From NCBI GenBank assembly GCA_029267975.1, contig JAJUHH010000117.1, positions 1-8,174 of the forward strand: a stretch of 8,174 nucleotides of DNA, written 5' to 3'. Made by a program: the position numbers and the translations under genes. The stretch comes from Clostridiales bacterium (lineage in GTDB: Bacteria > Bacillota > Clostridia > Lachnospirales > Lachnospiraceae). A model generated the notes under the pieces. It saw only the letters and a program-made list of their open reading frames with translations. It did no database searches and was not told where the DNA came from. How positions within the stretch are numbered: position 1 is the first letter of the stretch; every line of letters begins with the position of its first letter. Positions 1 to 6,519 of the stretch are shown one piece after another.

Positions 1-205
1 AAATAAGCTTCAGCTTCTCAGCCTTGGACAGGGTTGTCTCATTCATGGGTATTTTGTTAACAATAATCACATCCGCATCCTTGATGCGGTCAGCATTCTC
101 TTCCGGTACAGAGCAGGGGTATTTGACCACCTCTCCCAGGCTGTCAAAGATCGATAAATCCACATCGGTGCCCAGAGTATCAGCCTCAAGCAAAACAATC
201 TTCAT
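1..205 (-). CDS. D-2-hydroxyacid dehydrogenase, N-terminal part (runs off left edge)
   Basis: The first 68 codons are visible, starting MKIVLLEADTLGTDVDLS and including the strand-like DADVIIVNKIPMNE. This pattern matches the N-terminal substrate-binding (catalytic) domain of NAD-dependent D-2-hydroxyacid dehydrogenases of the glycerate dehydrogenase/hydroxypyruvate reductase type. The Rossmann GxGxxG motif and the catalytic Arg/Glu/His lie outside the window, so substrate specificity cannot be judged. The ATG at 203-205 follows an AAAGGA-type ribosome binding site about 9 nt upstream. The gene lies 57 bp downstream of trpS on the same strand, with no terminator-like hairpin between them, so co-transcription is likely. 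Family assignment comes from recognising the N-terminal pattern and is fairly secure; the exact enzyme is not. Confidence 0.8.
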   Translation of the reverse strand, partial: MKIVLLEADTLGTDVDLSIFDSLGEVVKYPCSVPEENADRIKDADVIIVNKIPMNETTLSKAEKLKLI

Positions 206-262
206 ATGCTCAATTCCTTTCCTTTTACAGTCACAATCCAGATACCATAGGAGGGTTTATCC

Positions 263-1267
263 TTATCTGATTCTCTCCGGGAAGCCTACCTTTTTCTGTA
301 CCTTACGAAGGGTTTTGGTCGCATAATAATTTGCTTTCTCGGCATTGGTCTTGATAATACCATCGATATAAGCCTTATCCTTCTCCAGGCTGTAGAAGCG
401 ATCCTGTAAGGGCTTTAACAGGTCTGCTACTGCCTCGCCCACTGCAAGCTTGAAGTCACCATAACCTGAGTCAGCAAATTCTTTCTCTGTCTCAGCTACA
501 GTCTTGCCGGTAGCAACGCAATATATCTCAATTAAGTTCTTAATTCCCGGTTTTTCATCCGCATAACGGATGCTGTTATCAGAGTCCGTAACCGCACGCT
601 TAAACTTACGTATAATCGTGTCCTTATCATCCATCAAAAAGATGGTTGCATTGGCATTGTCATCGGATTTGGACATCTTCTTCTCCGGCTCCTGCAGGCT
701 CATGATCTTGGTGCCCTGCTTGCCGAAGTAAGGCTCCGGAATGGTAAATACATCCCCATAAATGCCATTAAAGCGTTCTGCAATGTCTCTTGTAATTTCA
801 ATATGCTGCTTCTGATCCAGACCTACCGGAACGATATCAGATTGGAACAATAAGATATCTGCTGCCATCAGTACAGGATAGGTATATAAACCGGCATTAA
901 TATTATCTGAATGCTTTGCCGCCTTATCCTTAAACTGGGTCATACGATTAAGCTCTCCCATGTAGGTAAAGCAATTTAAGATCCAACTTAGTTCCGCATG
1001 CGCCGATACATGGGATTGATAATAGATACAATTCTTCTCGGGATTTAGTCCTGCTGCAATATACAGGGTAAGCAGTGCCCGAGCTCTTCTTCTTAACTCA
1101 GCCGGGTCCTGACGAACTGTTATGGAATGCATATCAACAACACAATAAAAGGTCTCATATTCCTCTTCAAATGCCACCCAATTCTTCAGTGCTCCCAGAT
1201 AATTACCCAGGGTAAGGGTTCCGGTGGCCTGCATTCCGCTAAATAATGATTTTTTTCCATCCAGCAT
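263..1267 (-). CDS. trpS: tryptophanyl-tRNA synthetase
   Basis: Class Ic cytoplasmic aminoacyl-tRNA synthetase that activates tryptophan with ATP and charges tRNA-Trp. The product is 334 aa, the normal size for bacterial TrpRS. The N-terminal GMQATG is followed by the HIGH-equivalent TLGNYLGAL (residues 19-27). The family segments PVLMAADILL (131-140) and VPVGLDQKQHIE (146-157) surround the tryptophan/ATP pocket. The class I signature KMSKS is at 197-201 in KKMSKSDDN, and the helical anticodon-binding tail completes the protein. The ATG start is preceded by an AGGATG-like ribosome binding site. A good promoter lies 84 bp or more upstream (1351-1379) and overlaps a dyad. The gene appears intact. 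An IS30 element sits just upstream of the control region but does not interrupt it. Confidence 0.97.
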   Translation of the reverse strand: MLDGKKSLFSGMQATGTLTLGNYLGALKNWVAFEEEYETFYCVVDMHSITVRQDPAELRRRARALLTLYIAAGLNPEKNCIYYQSHVSAHAELSWILNCFTYMGELNRMTQFKDKAAKHSDNINAGLYTYPVLMAADILLFQSDIVPVGLDQKQHIEITRDIAERFNGIYGDVFTIPEPYFGKQGTKIMSLQEPEKKMSKSDDNANATIFLMDDKDTIIRKFKRAVTDSDNSIRYADEKPGIKNLIEIYCVATGKTVAETEKEFADSGYGDFKLAVGEAVADLLKPLQDRFYSLEKDKAYIDGIIKTNAEKANYYATKTLRKVQKKVGFPERIR

Positions 1268-1350
1268 AATTTCACATCCTATTTCATCGTCAGATTACAA
1301 ATGCATATTCCGCAATTTGAGTATCCGCAGTATTTCAACTTATATCTTCC

Positions 1351-1379
1351 AATATATAAATATTGCCGGTAAAAGTCAA
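1351..1379 (-). promoter_or_regulatory. predicted sigma-A promoter of trpS
   Basis: On the minus strand the -35 box TTGACT (1374-1379) and the -10 box TATATT (1351-1356) are separated by exactly 17 bp. Transcription would start near 1344, giving a leader of about 77 nt before trpS. That is too short for a typical T-box riboswitch, so any tryptophan control would have to act at the promoter. This is a prediction from sequence only. Confidence 0.6.
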
Positions 1380-1393
1380 TGCTTACCGGCAAT
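1362..1393. promoter_or_regulatory. dyad overlapping the trpS promoter (candidate operator)
   Basis: Two perfect 11-bp inverted arms, ATTGCCGGTAA (1362-1372) and TTACCGGCAAT (1383-1393), are separated by 10 bp. The arm centres are 21 bp apart, about two helical turns, which fits a dimeric repressor. The dyad covers the -35 hexamer and the upstream part of the spacer of the predicted trpS promoter. Neither strand shows a U-run after the stem, so a terminator is less likely. The cognate regulator is unknown. Confidence 0.45.
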
Positions 1394-1411
1394 TAATTTC
1401 ACTATGAAAAA

Positions 1412-1429
1412 TGAAAAGTTTAATTCCAC
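1412..1429 (+). repeat. left terminal inverted repeat of IS30-family element
   Basis: TGAAAAGTTTAATTCCAC matches the reverse complement of 2875-2892 at 16 of 18 positions. Its inner half, TTTAATTCCAC, also resembles the repeats at 2912-2930, 3062-3080 and 7446-7462. Confidence 0.7.
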
Positions 1430-1470
1430 TTCTATTTTGTGTGGTGGAGTTTACTTCCGCACAAGTAGCG

Positions 1471-1506
1471 TTTACTCTTTCATACATGGGTGATATGATT
1501 ATCATA
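1471..1506 (+). promoter_or_regulatory. predicted transposase promoter with overlapping hairpin
   Basis: TTTACT (1471-1476) and TATGAT (1494-1499) are spaced by 17 bp, with a start expected near 1507, shortly before the GAAGGAG ribosome binding site. The -10 box is one arm of a small palindrome, TATGAT-T-ATCATA (1494-1506). It could bind the transposase or another repressor, but this is inferred. Confidence 0.4.
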
Positions 1507-1534
1507 CCTTCTGACGGCAGTAGAAGGAGTGTTT

Positions 1535-2848
1535 ATGAGTAATCTAATACCTGGTAATCAAAAGCACCTAAACCTTGATAACCGCTTATTTATTGAAAAG
1601 TCCTTGAACGAAGGGCGAAGCTTTAAGGATATAGCTCGTTATCTATGCAAGGATCCAACGACGATTTCAAAGGAAGTTAAGTTACATCGACTAAGTGACT
1701 GGTATCACAAGGGGACCTTCTATAATGCTCACAACTTTTGCATTCATCGCTATCATTGTCGTAAAACGAATGCCTGCAATAAGATCATTCTCTGTGATGT
1801 AAAATGTACCTCCTGCCCGACCTGTAATCAGACCTGCAAGGATTTCGTAAAGGAACGCTGCAACCGGCTGGACAAAGCCCCTTATGTCTGCAATGGCTGT
1901 GATAAAAGAATCAATCACTGTACGATTGCACATAAGTATCGTTATGATGCCCGTTTCTCAGACAGAAAATATCGTGAGTCTCTTAGTTCTTCCCGGGCTG
2001 GTATTAACATGACGAAACAGGAACTACATAAGAAGGATAAGATCGTCACTCCTCTGATTGCTCAAGGGCAGTCACCCTATCAGATCGTTACGAATCATCC
2101 TGAGCTGGATTTGTCTGTCCGTACAGTATACACCTATCTGGACCAAGGACTATTCACAGCAAGAAATATCGATCTAAAGCGCAAACCTAAGTTCAAGCTC
2201 CGTAAATGTCATAAAACCCAGATCACGGATCGTACGGTTTTCATCGGCAGAACCTATGCTGATTTTAAGTCTTTGGGTTTAGAAAGCTGGACGGAAATGG
2301 ACACAGTGCATTCTTCAAGGGAATCCAAGAAGGTCATTCTTACCTTCTTCTTGAAGCGTGAGAAGCTGTTCCTTGCATTTCTCATGAATCGGTGCACTAA
2401 GGGAGCTGTCCGCATGGTATTTGACCGTTTGGAGAAGAAACTTGGTACATATGAGTTCCTTTCACTGTTTCATACCCTTGTCACAGACAGAGGGTCAGAG
2501 TTTGGTGATCCACAATCTCTTGAGACCGGAATTGATGATATCGAGCGCACAAGTATCTATTATTGCGATCCGATGAGAAGTGGTCAAAAAGGTGGAGTGG
2601 AAAATGTACATACCATGCTTCGTATGATACTTCCCAAGGGAACAAGCTTTGAATTCCTTACCCAGTGGGATATGAATCTGATTGTCGATCATATCAATTC
2701 CACCCCAAGGGAAAGCCTGGGTGGCAGGACACCTTACGAGGTAGCTCTTGAGACCTTTGGTGAAAGTGTTCTAAAAGCACTTCAGCTTAGGCCGATCGCT
2801 CCTGACGAAGTCAATCTGACACCTAAGCTGATTAAGTTTAACCGTTAA
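1535..2848 (+). CDS. IS30-family DDE transposase
   Basis: The 437-aa transposase catalyses cut-and-paste type movement of the surrounding element. An N-terminal helix-turn-helix region (about residues 11-50, SFKDIARYLCKDPTTISKEV) is typical of IS30 proteins and should bind the terminal repeats. A cysteine-rich stretch follows, with twelve Cys between 69 and 129; a zinc-binding knuckle is inferred. The catalytic core has D256 in WTEMDTV, D318 in VTDRGSEF and E356 in GGVENVH, followed by the usual HINSTPRESLGGRTPYE tail. A GTG at 1529 would extend the frame by two codons but overlaps the GAAGGAG ribosome binding site (1523-1529). The ATG at 1535, 5 nt after that site, is therefore the better start. 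No frameshift or internal stop is present, so the element may still be active. Confidence 0.93.
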   Translation: MSNLIPGNQKHLNLDNRLFIEKSLNEGRSFKDIARYLCKDPTTISKEVKLHRLSDWYHKGTFYNAHNFCIHRYHCRKTNACNKIILCDVKCTSCPTCNQTCKDFVKERCNRLDKAPYVCNGCDKRINHCTIAHKYRYDARFSDRKYRESLSSSRAGINMTKQELHKKDKIVTPLIAQGQSPYQIVTNHPELDLSVRTVYTYLDQGLFTARNIDLKRKPKFKLRKCHKTQITDRTVFIGRTYADFKSLGLESWTEMDTVHSSRESKKVILTFFLKREKLFLAFLMNRCTKGAVRMVFDRLEKKLGTYEFLSLFHTLVTDRGSEFGDPQSLETGIDDIERTSIYYCDPMRSGQKGGVENVHTMLRMILPKGTSFEFLTQWDMNLIVDHINSTPRESLGGRTPYEVALETFGESVLKALQLRPIAPDEVNLTPKLIKFNR

Positions 2849-2874
2849 CCATTACACATAAATCTGCTGTCAGA

Positions 2875-2892
2875 CTGGAAATAAACTTTTCA
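2875..2892 (-). repeat. right terminal inverted repeat of IS30-family element
   Basis: CTGGAAATAAACTTTTCA lies 26 bp after the transposase stop. Its reverse complement matches 1412-1429 at 16 of 18 positions. Confidence 0.7.
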
Positions 2893-2911
2893 CATTTTTA
2901 TAATGCGACTA

Positions 2912-2930
2912 GTGGAATTCAGTCCTGCAC
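2912..2930 (+). repeat. 19-bp IS-end-like repeat, copy 1
   Basis: GTGGAATTCAGTCCTGCAC. It matches copy 2 (3062-3080) at 18 of 19 positions, in the same orientation, 150 bp away. Read on the minus strand it ends in GAATTCCAC, like the inner part of the IS30 left terminal repeat. Confidence 0.65.
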
Positions 2931-3061
2931 ACCGAATTTTCACTGGTCTGTTTGCCATGCCATAAATTCAGATTTTTTGTGAGTGGTAGTTTACATTATA
3001 ACAGAAATCAGCCATTTATACCCTAAAAATAATTAAGTTTTTCAACGTTTTTAAAGGTACG

Positions 3062-3080
3062 GTGGAATTTAGTCCTGCAC
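3062..3080 (+). repeat. 19-bp IS-end-like repeat, copy 2
   Basis: GTGGAATTTAGTCCTGCAC, with one mismatch to 2912-2930. A weaker relative, GTGGAGTTTACTTCCGCAC, lies inside the IS leader at 1444-1462 (15 of 19). A diverged relative lies at 5279-5296. The function is unknown; an element end or transposase-binding site is the simplest guess. Confidence 0.65.
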
Positions 3081-3110
3081 TAGAATTTACTTTTTCAAGT
3101 CAGCATGGTC

Positions 3111-3130
3111 TGTAGGAGATCAAAGAGTAG
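3111..3130 (+). repeat. 20-bp direct repeat, left copy
   Basis: TGTAGGAGATCAAAGAGTAG matches 5191-5210 at 18 of 20 positions in the same orientation. The two copies bracket the lipoprotein gene. A match this good could still arise by chance in a window of this size and composition. Confidence 0.4.
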
Positions 3131-3194
3131 ATAAATATCACTTTTATGCATAAGACGCCTTGGCAAGAGTATTCCGCTTTTTGAAAAGAAGTGG

Positions 3195-5048
3195 TCAGTA
3201 AGGATCAATTGAAAAATCGGCAATGTAAGCCTCCTCTTTCTCATTAAACCTGACCGTAAAAACAGCATCTGCAATTCCATCATTGATACCGTTCTCACCA
3301 TGCAGGTATTCCCGAAGTATCAGTACCTTGGATCCATTTTCATCTAAAACCTCCATCTGCGAATACCCACGTACGTTGCCTCCAACTTCATCACCTTCCC
3401 TGATGGTATTTTCATCATGATCAGAGGCGGTTTTACGCTGAAAAGAAACCTTACTGTTCAAGTAGGGGCAAAAAGCAATGTACTGGTTTCTCTCTTTGCC
3501 AGCCAGTATATTAACCTGAATTCCTGTATCCTGATCTTCTTCGGAAAAATCATTCGGAAGCAGCATCGGTATTAAAGTGTGGTTTTTATATTTTAACATG
3601 CCTTTCTCATAGGAGCCAGCGGCGCCAACTCCGCCTGTATTGATACTGTAAGCAATTTCTATGTATCCGTCCTGGTCAAAATCAGCTGACACACTCTGAG
3701 CCCAGTCGAATATCAATTCTGATTGAAGAGATAATTCGTAGACAGCATCCTGATTCATATAGATATATGCATGTTTCCTATTGGAAGTAACTAAATTGGC
3801 AAGATTCCTTGTGTCATATTCTGTTATCAGCATAAGATCAGACTGACCATTGTCATCCAAATCTTTAGTGATCAAATCAAAGATATAATAACTTTCATTC
3901 TGAAGTATTCCATCCTTCAAAAAGCGTTCATACCAATCAGAAGCAGCTGCTTCTGCAAGCCCATGTTTTGAGGCTAGAGTCAGCCAGTCAGATTTATGGT
4001 CGCCTTTCCCATATAAAAGACAATGCAGGAAATCTCGGTTATCACTCAGCATATCCAACCGAAAATAACCTTCTCCGGTACTTTTTAATGCCAGACGGTT
4101 ATCTGCCCCGACGCCATAAACCGCGTTATAGAAAGTATAATTATCACCGTTGTCTACAGCCATATTAATATCCCATTCACCATTACTTCGGTAGATGAAT
4201 TGGTAAGCATCAGGATGATATTCTTCTTCAAGGGTCTGTAATGCAGTGTCTGCACCCTCATATGTAAGAAATTCATTCTTTGTTTTTTCTTCAGTTGTAT
4301 ATTGCTGGAAACTGCCGCTGTCAAGGAAATGAAAGGTATAATATTTGACGGTATGCCCTGTTGAAACCGCATCCTCTATCTGATAAATGAAGTCATATTC
4401 TTCGTCGGTGAAGACCAAATCGCCGCCGCCTATCAGAACCTTTCGTGTTGTTTGAGCATAACCATCAGCATCAAAGCAAAGCATGGCATTATCATCCCAT
4501 ACACTATAAATATCAGTCAGGTATGAATTCCCACTTTTATAAGTAAACAGAAAGTAAATATAGGACATCGAATTAATTGTTTTCTGAAAAATCTGTTGAC
4601 TTGCTTCAGCATAAATATTTTGCAGTAGCAGTGTTGCAGTGTCGGAATCATTGACATACCATAGATCACCTGAAATACCATCGTTTGACTTCATACCAAT
4701 CAAAACAAATGCTTCCGTTTCGCCATCAGAATCAAAATCCCCCTCAAAAGCCAGATATTCATTATCTTCAGGGTAGGTACCGGCTGCGATTACTAATTCG
4801 GATTTGTCGCTCTTTCCTCCGGTAAAAGAATATTCCGGATCAGGCACAATTGTATGATTATTTTCTATTGCAGTTGATACAGTATTCGGATTTGGTGCCA
4901 CACTAACATCTGTAGTAATGAGGGTATTTGATATGTCAGACACGGTATTTACCTTAGCATTGGTAAATGTGCAAGCGATCAATGTTGCCATAAGGAGTAG
5001 AACAAAGATTAGAATGCTAATCAATTTTTTTGGTTTGTGTGTAATCAA
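3195..5048 (-). CDS. lipoprotein with VCBS/FG-GAP-like calcium loops
   Basis: A 617-aa protein predicted to be exported and anchored to the outer face of the membrane. The N-terminus has a positively charged stretch (HKPKK), a hydrophobic core, and the lipobox LIAC with the modified Cys at 26. A Thr/Asn/Ser-rich linker follows. Three aspartate loops of the DxDxDG type, DFDSDG (104-109), DLDDNG (396-401) and DFDQDG (456-461), each precede a hydrophobic strand. This is as in VCBS/FG-GAP repeats, where they bind calcium. No catalytic domain was recognised, so the function is unknown; a surface binding or sensing role is inferred. The start is TTG, chosen because AGGAAGG lies 6 nt upstream and the next ATG falls inside the signal peptide. 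The gene is monocistronic in this view and divergent from the nucleotidyltransferase gene. Confidence 0.82.
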   Translation of the reverse strand: MITHKPKKLISILIFVLLLMATLIACTFTNAKVNTVSDISNTLITTDVSVAPNPNTVSTAIENNHTIVPDPEYSFTGGKSDKSELVIAAGTYPEDNEYLAFEGDFDSDGETEAFVLIGMKSNDGISGDLWYVNDSDTATLLLQNIYAEASQQIFQKTINSMSYIYFLFTYKSGNSYLTDIYSVWDDNAMLCFDADGYAQTTRKVLIGGGDLVFTDEEYDFIYQIEDAVSTGHTVKYYTFHFLDSGSFQQYTTEEKTKNEFLTYEGADTALQTLEEEYHPDAYQFIYRSNGEWDINMAVDNGDNYTFYNAVYGVGADNRLALKSTGEGYFRLDMLSDNRDFLHCLLYGKGDHKSDWLTLASKHGLAEAAASDWYERFLKDGILQNESYYIFDLITKDLDDNGQSDLMLITEYDTRNLANLVTSNRKHAYIYMNQDAVYELSLQSELIFDWAQSVSADFDQDGYIEIAYSINTGGVGAAGSYEKGMLKYKNHTLIPMLLPNDFSEEDQDTGIQVNILAGKERNQYIAFCPYLNSKVSFQRKTASDHDENTIREGDEVGGNVRGYSQMEVLDENGSKVLILREYLHGENGINDGIADAVFTVRFNEKEEAYIADFSIDPY

Positions 5049-5124
5049 ATTAATCCTTCCTTTAAACTGTTTTTACAGATTCATCGTTGTTGTGGTGTTT
5101 AGAACTTCTCAAAAAAATATTACT

Positions 5125-5153
5125 ATTATATAGTGTTACATCTGTAAACTGAA
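5125..5153 (-). promoter_or_regulatory. possible promoter of the lipoprotein gene
   Basis: On the minus strand a perfect -10 box TATAAT (5125-5130) has only a weak -35 partner, TTCAGT (5148-5153), 17 bp away. It would give a leader of about 70 nt. A second factor or another promoter may be needed. Confidence 0.3.
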
Positions 5154-5190
5154 TATAACATTTGCGAATTACCTTTGTAAAACAATTCCA

Positions 5191-5210
5191 TGTATGAGAT
5201 CGAAGAGTAG
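5191..5210 (+). repeat. 20-bp direct repeat, right copy
   Basis: TGTATGAGATCGAAGAGTAG differs from 3111-3130 at two positions. It lies about 140 bp upstream of the lipoprotein start and begins the G+C-richer patch. Confidence 0.4.
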
Positions 5211-5310
5211 TAGGCGGATTCCTCACCACGACGTGAGAGCCTCCATTCTTGTTCTTCCCAGTCTCGGTTTGTGAGAGTTGGAATCTAGTCTGGAACAGTG
5301 TAAATATTGA

Positions 5311-5319
5311 TGTTATAAT
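5311..5319 (+). promoter_or_regulatory. extended -10 promoter upstream of the nucleotidyltransferase
   Basis: TGTTATAAT is a perfect extended -10 element (TGnTATAAT). No good -35 box is seen 17 bp upstream (TGGAAC). Transcription from about 5326 would leave a leader of about 105 nt before the ATG at 5433. Confidence 0.4.
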
Positions 5320-5432
5320 ATATAAGTGATATGATTCAAAAGATAAATTATATATTGTCTAATCAGGCGATGATACACTGTCGGTGACGATAGCGAAGTA
5401 ATGACTAAATAGATTTGGTAGAGGAAGAATAT

Positions 5433-6275
5433 ATGACACAGGCGGATTATATACGCATAGGAAAAGAACATTTTATTGAGGTTATTTTGCCACGAATAAA
5501 GGCAATCTCTTCTCAAGTAACAGATAATATACTTGTTTTTATTGAGGGGTCTGTTGCATATGGATATTGCGATCAGAATTCGGATGTAGATATGGATTTC
5601 TTTATTGATACAGACACATCAGATGAATTAAGAAGTCAGATAACTGATATTTTCTCTGGGGAGACATATTGGAAAGAATCCGTAAGGGTATCATACGGAT
5701 TTGGCGGTGATTACTGGAAAATCAAACATATAATCAATAATGATATGAATAGGTTTTGGAAGGAGTTTAATCCGTATGCTGTCAACAATTTAGCTCAGGC
5801 GATTTCTGTATGGGACCCCAAAAACCTTTTGCCCAAGATTCAAGAAAGAGTGGGATTTTACCCGGAGGATATGAAAAAAAGAGTTATTAGAGGACTCTGG
5901 GTAACAATCAATGATAGTGGTGTATATAATTTCAAAGAAGCATTAAATCGTAATAAGAAAAGCGAAGGGAGGATATACCTCTACAGAGCGGTTGAGGCTA
6001 TGCTTCGACTTATTTACATACTTAATAACTTATATTATCCGCCGACCAAATGGCTTTCGAAAGGGTTGCAGCAATTGGACAATGACTTCGGAGCACTGAA
6101 AATGCTTGAAGAAATTGAGGAAAATAATAATCTCATTGACATATATGATTTGTTTATGGAAGTATATCGTAACATGCAACAATATATGAGCGACAAAAAT
6201 ACTATTGAGAAAGAAAGTGTTGAAAACTATCCTTGCATATTTGGTAAACCTTTCTTTATTTTCAATGCTTTTTAA
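5433..6275 (+). CDS. nucleotidyltransferase-fold protein with DUF4037-like C-terminal half
   Basis: A 280-aa predicted cytoplasmic protein. Residues 33-59 show the polymerase-beta-type nucleotidyltransferase signature: GS at 39-40, then D51 and D53 in NSDVDMDFF, with another Asp at 55. These residues would bind Mg2+-NTP. The C-terminal half is helical, with the segment YYPPTKWL (201-208) near a long helix, recalling DUF4037 and kanamycin-nucleotidyltransferase-like proteins. It may transfer a nucleotide to a small molecule or macromolecule; the substrate is unknown, and drug modification is only one possibility. A TTG at 5415 could add six codons, but the ATG at 5433 with GAGGAAG about 8 nt upstream is preferred. 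The gene is visibly AT-rich compared with trpS and stands alone, suggesting horizontal gain. No antitoxin partner is adjacent. Confidence 0.78.
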   Translation: MTQADYIRIGKEHFIEVILPRIKAISSQVTDNILVFIEGSVAYGYCDQNSDVDMDFFIDTDTSDELRSQITDIFSGETYWKESVRVSYGFGGDYWKIKHIINNDMNRFWKEFNPYAVNNLAQAISVWDPKNLLPKIQERVGFYPEDMKKRVIRGLWVTINDSGVYNFKEALNRNKKSEGRIYLYRAVEAMLRLIYILNNLYYPPTKWLSKGLQQLDNDFGALKMLEEIEENNNLIDIYDLFMEVYRNMQQYMSDKNTIEKESVENYPCIFGKPFFIFNAF

Positions 6276-6519
6276 AAATTATTTTTCTGGGGTATCTGTC
6301 AATCAGATGTTGACTTAATTCGAGCTTTTTATAACCTTTGTATAGGTTATGGATATTCCAATACAGTTGGGGATACTGAATAATTCGTTAACGAATAAAA
6401 GGAATAATATGATTAAAGTAAAGAAGTATTCAGGTTATGTAATGGATTAACCTAAGGATAAGTTGATTCGCCATCGTATAAGATGGTGAATTATCAAATA
6501 TAGGGATAAAGGATGAATT
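6276..6519. other. intergenic region with hairpin and palindromes
   Basis: About 244 bp between the nucleotidyltransferase and the broken P-loop gene. It holds a 7-bp-arm hairpin ATAACCT-TTGTAT-AGGTTAT (6331-6350) and the perfect 14-bp palindrome ATTCGTTAACGAAT (6383-6396). A stem also pairs ATTCGCCATC with GATGGTGAAT around 6468-6493, allowing one G-U pair. None is followed by a U-run, so none is called a terminator. A 13-codon ORF lies within. Confidence 0.45.
6409..6489 (+). pseudogene. possible relic of a small gene
   Basis: An AAAGGA ribosome binding site precedes the ATG at 6409, which opens MIKVKKYSGYVMD and stops at TAA 6448-6450. The same frame continues as PKDKLIRHRIRW to a TGA at 6487-6489. 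The basic, protein-like continuation suggests a gene decayed by a nonsense mutation. A 13-aa peptide or chance are equally possible, and no family was recognised. Confidence 0.25.

Larger units (their letters stand above)
1412..2892 (+). mobile_element. IS30-family insertion sequence
   Basis: An element of about 1481 bp bounded by imperfect 18-bp terminal inverted repeats, holding one intact transposase gene that occupies nearly all of it. The ends are inferred from the inverted repeat pair. No convincing target-site duplication is visible, with AAA on the left and CAT on the right, so the exact boundaries may be off by a few bases. It sits between the trpS control region (dyad ends at 1393) and the lipoprotein gene. 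The IS name was not recognised. Confidence 0.75.
2893..3194. other. intergenic region between IS and lipoprotein gene
   Basis: About 300 bp with no supportable gene. It holds two copies of a 19-bp repeat (2912-2930, 3062-3080) and one copy of a 20-bp repeat (3111-3130). A patch near 2976-2997 (TTTTGTG...AGTTTAC) loosely resembles the left leader of the IS at 1436-1457 in direct orientation. No strong terminator for the leftward lipoprotein gene was seen. The likely origin is decayed mobile-element DNA. Confidence 0.5.
5049..5414. other. divergent intergenic region with a structured patch
   Basis: About 365 bp between the divergent lipoprotein and nucleotidyltransferase genes, without a supportable ORF. 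It holds candidate promoters for both sides and the right copy of the 20-bp repeat. At 5211-5300 there is a patch visibly richer in G+C than its surroundings. That patch contains a CTCAC-CACGAC-GTGAG hairpin (5222-5237), two GTGAGAG copies (5233-5239, 5271-5277) and TGGAATCTAGTCTGGAAC (5279-5296), a diverged relative of the 19-bp repeats (14 of 18). It may be the non-coding remnant of a mobile element; the family was not recognised. Confidence 0.45.

Noticed and set aside
24..326. Plus-strand ORF of 100 codons
   Set aside because: It is antisense to the dehydrogenase and trpS, both clearly real on the minus strand.
1268..1344. T-box riboswitch upstream of trpS
   Set aside because: The predicted leader is only about 77 nt, and no terminator/antiterminator pair or T-box motif was seen.
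1362..1393. Rho-independent terminator
   Set aside because: The stem is strong but neither strand has a following U-run, and it overlaps a good promoter.
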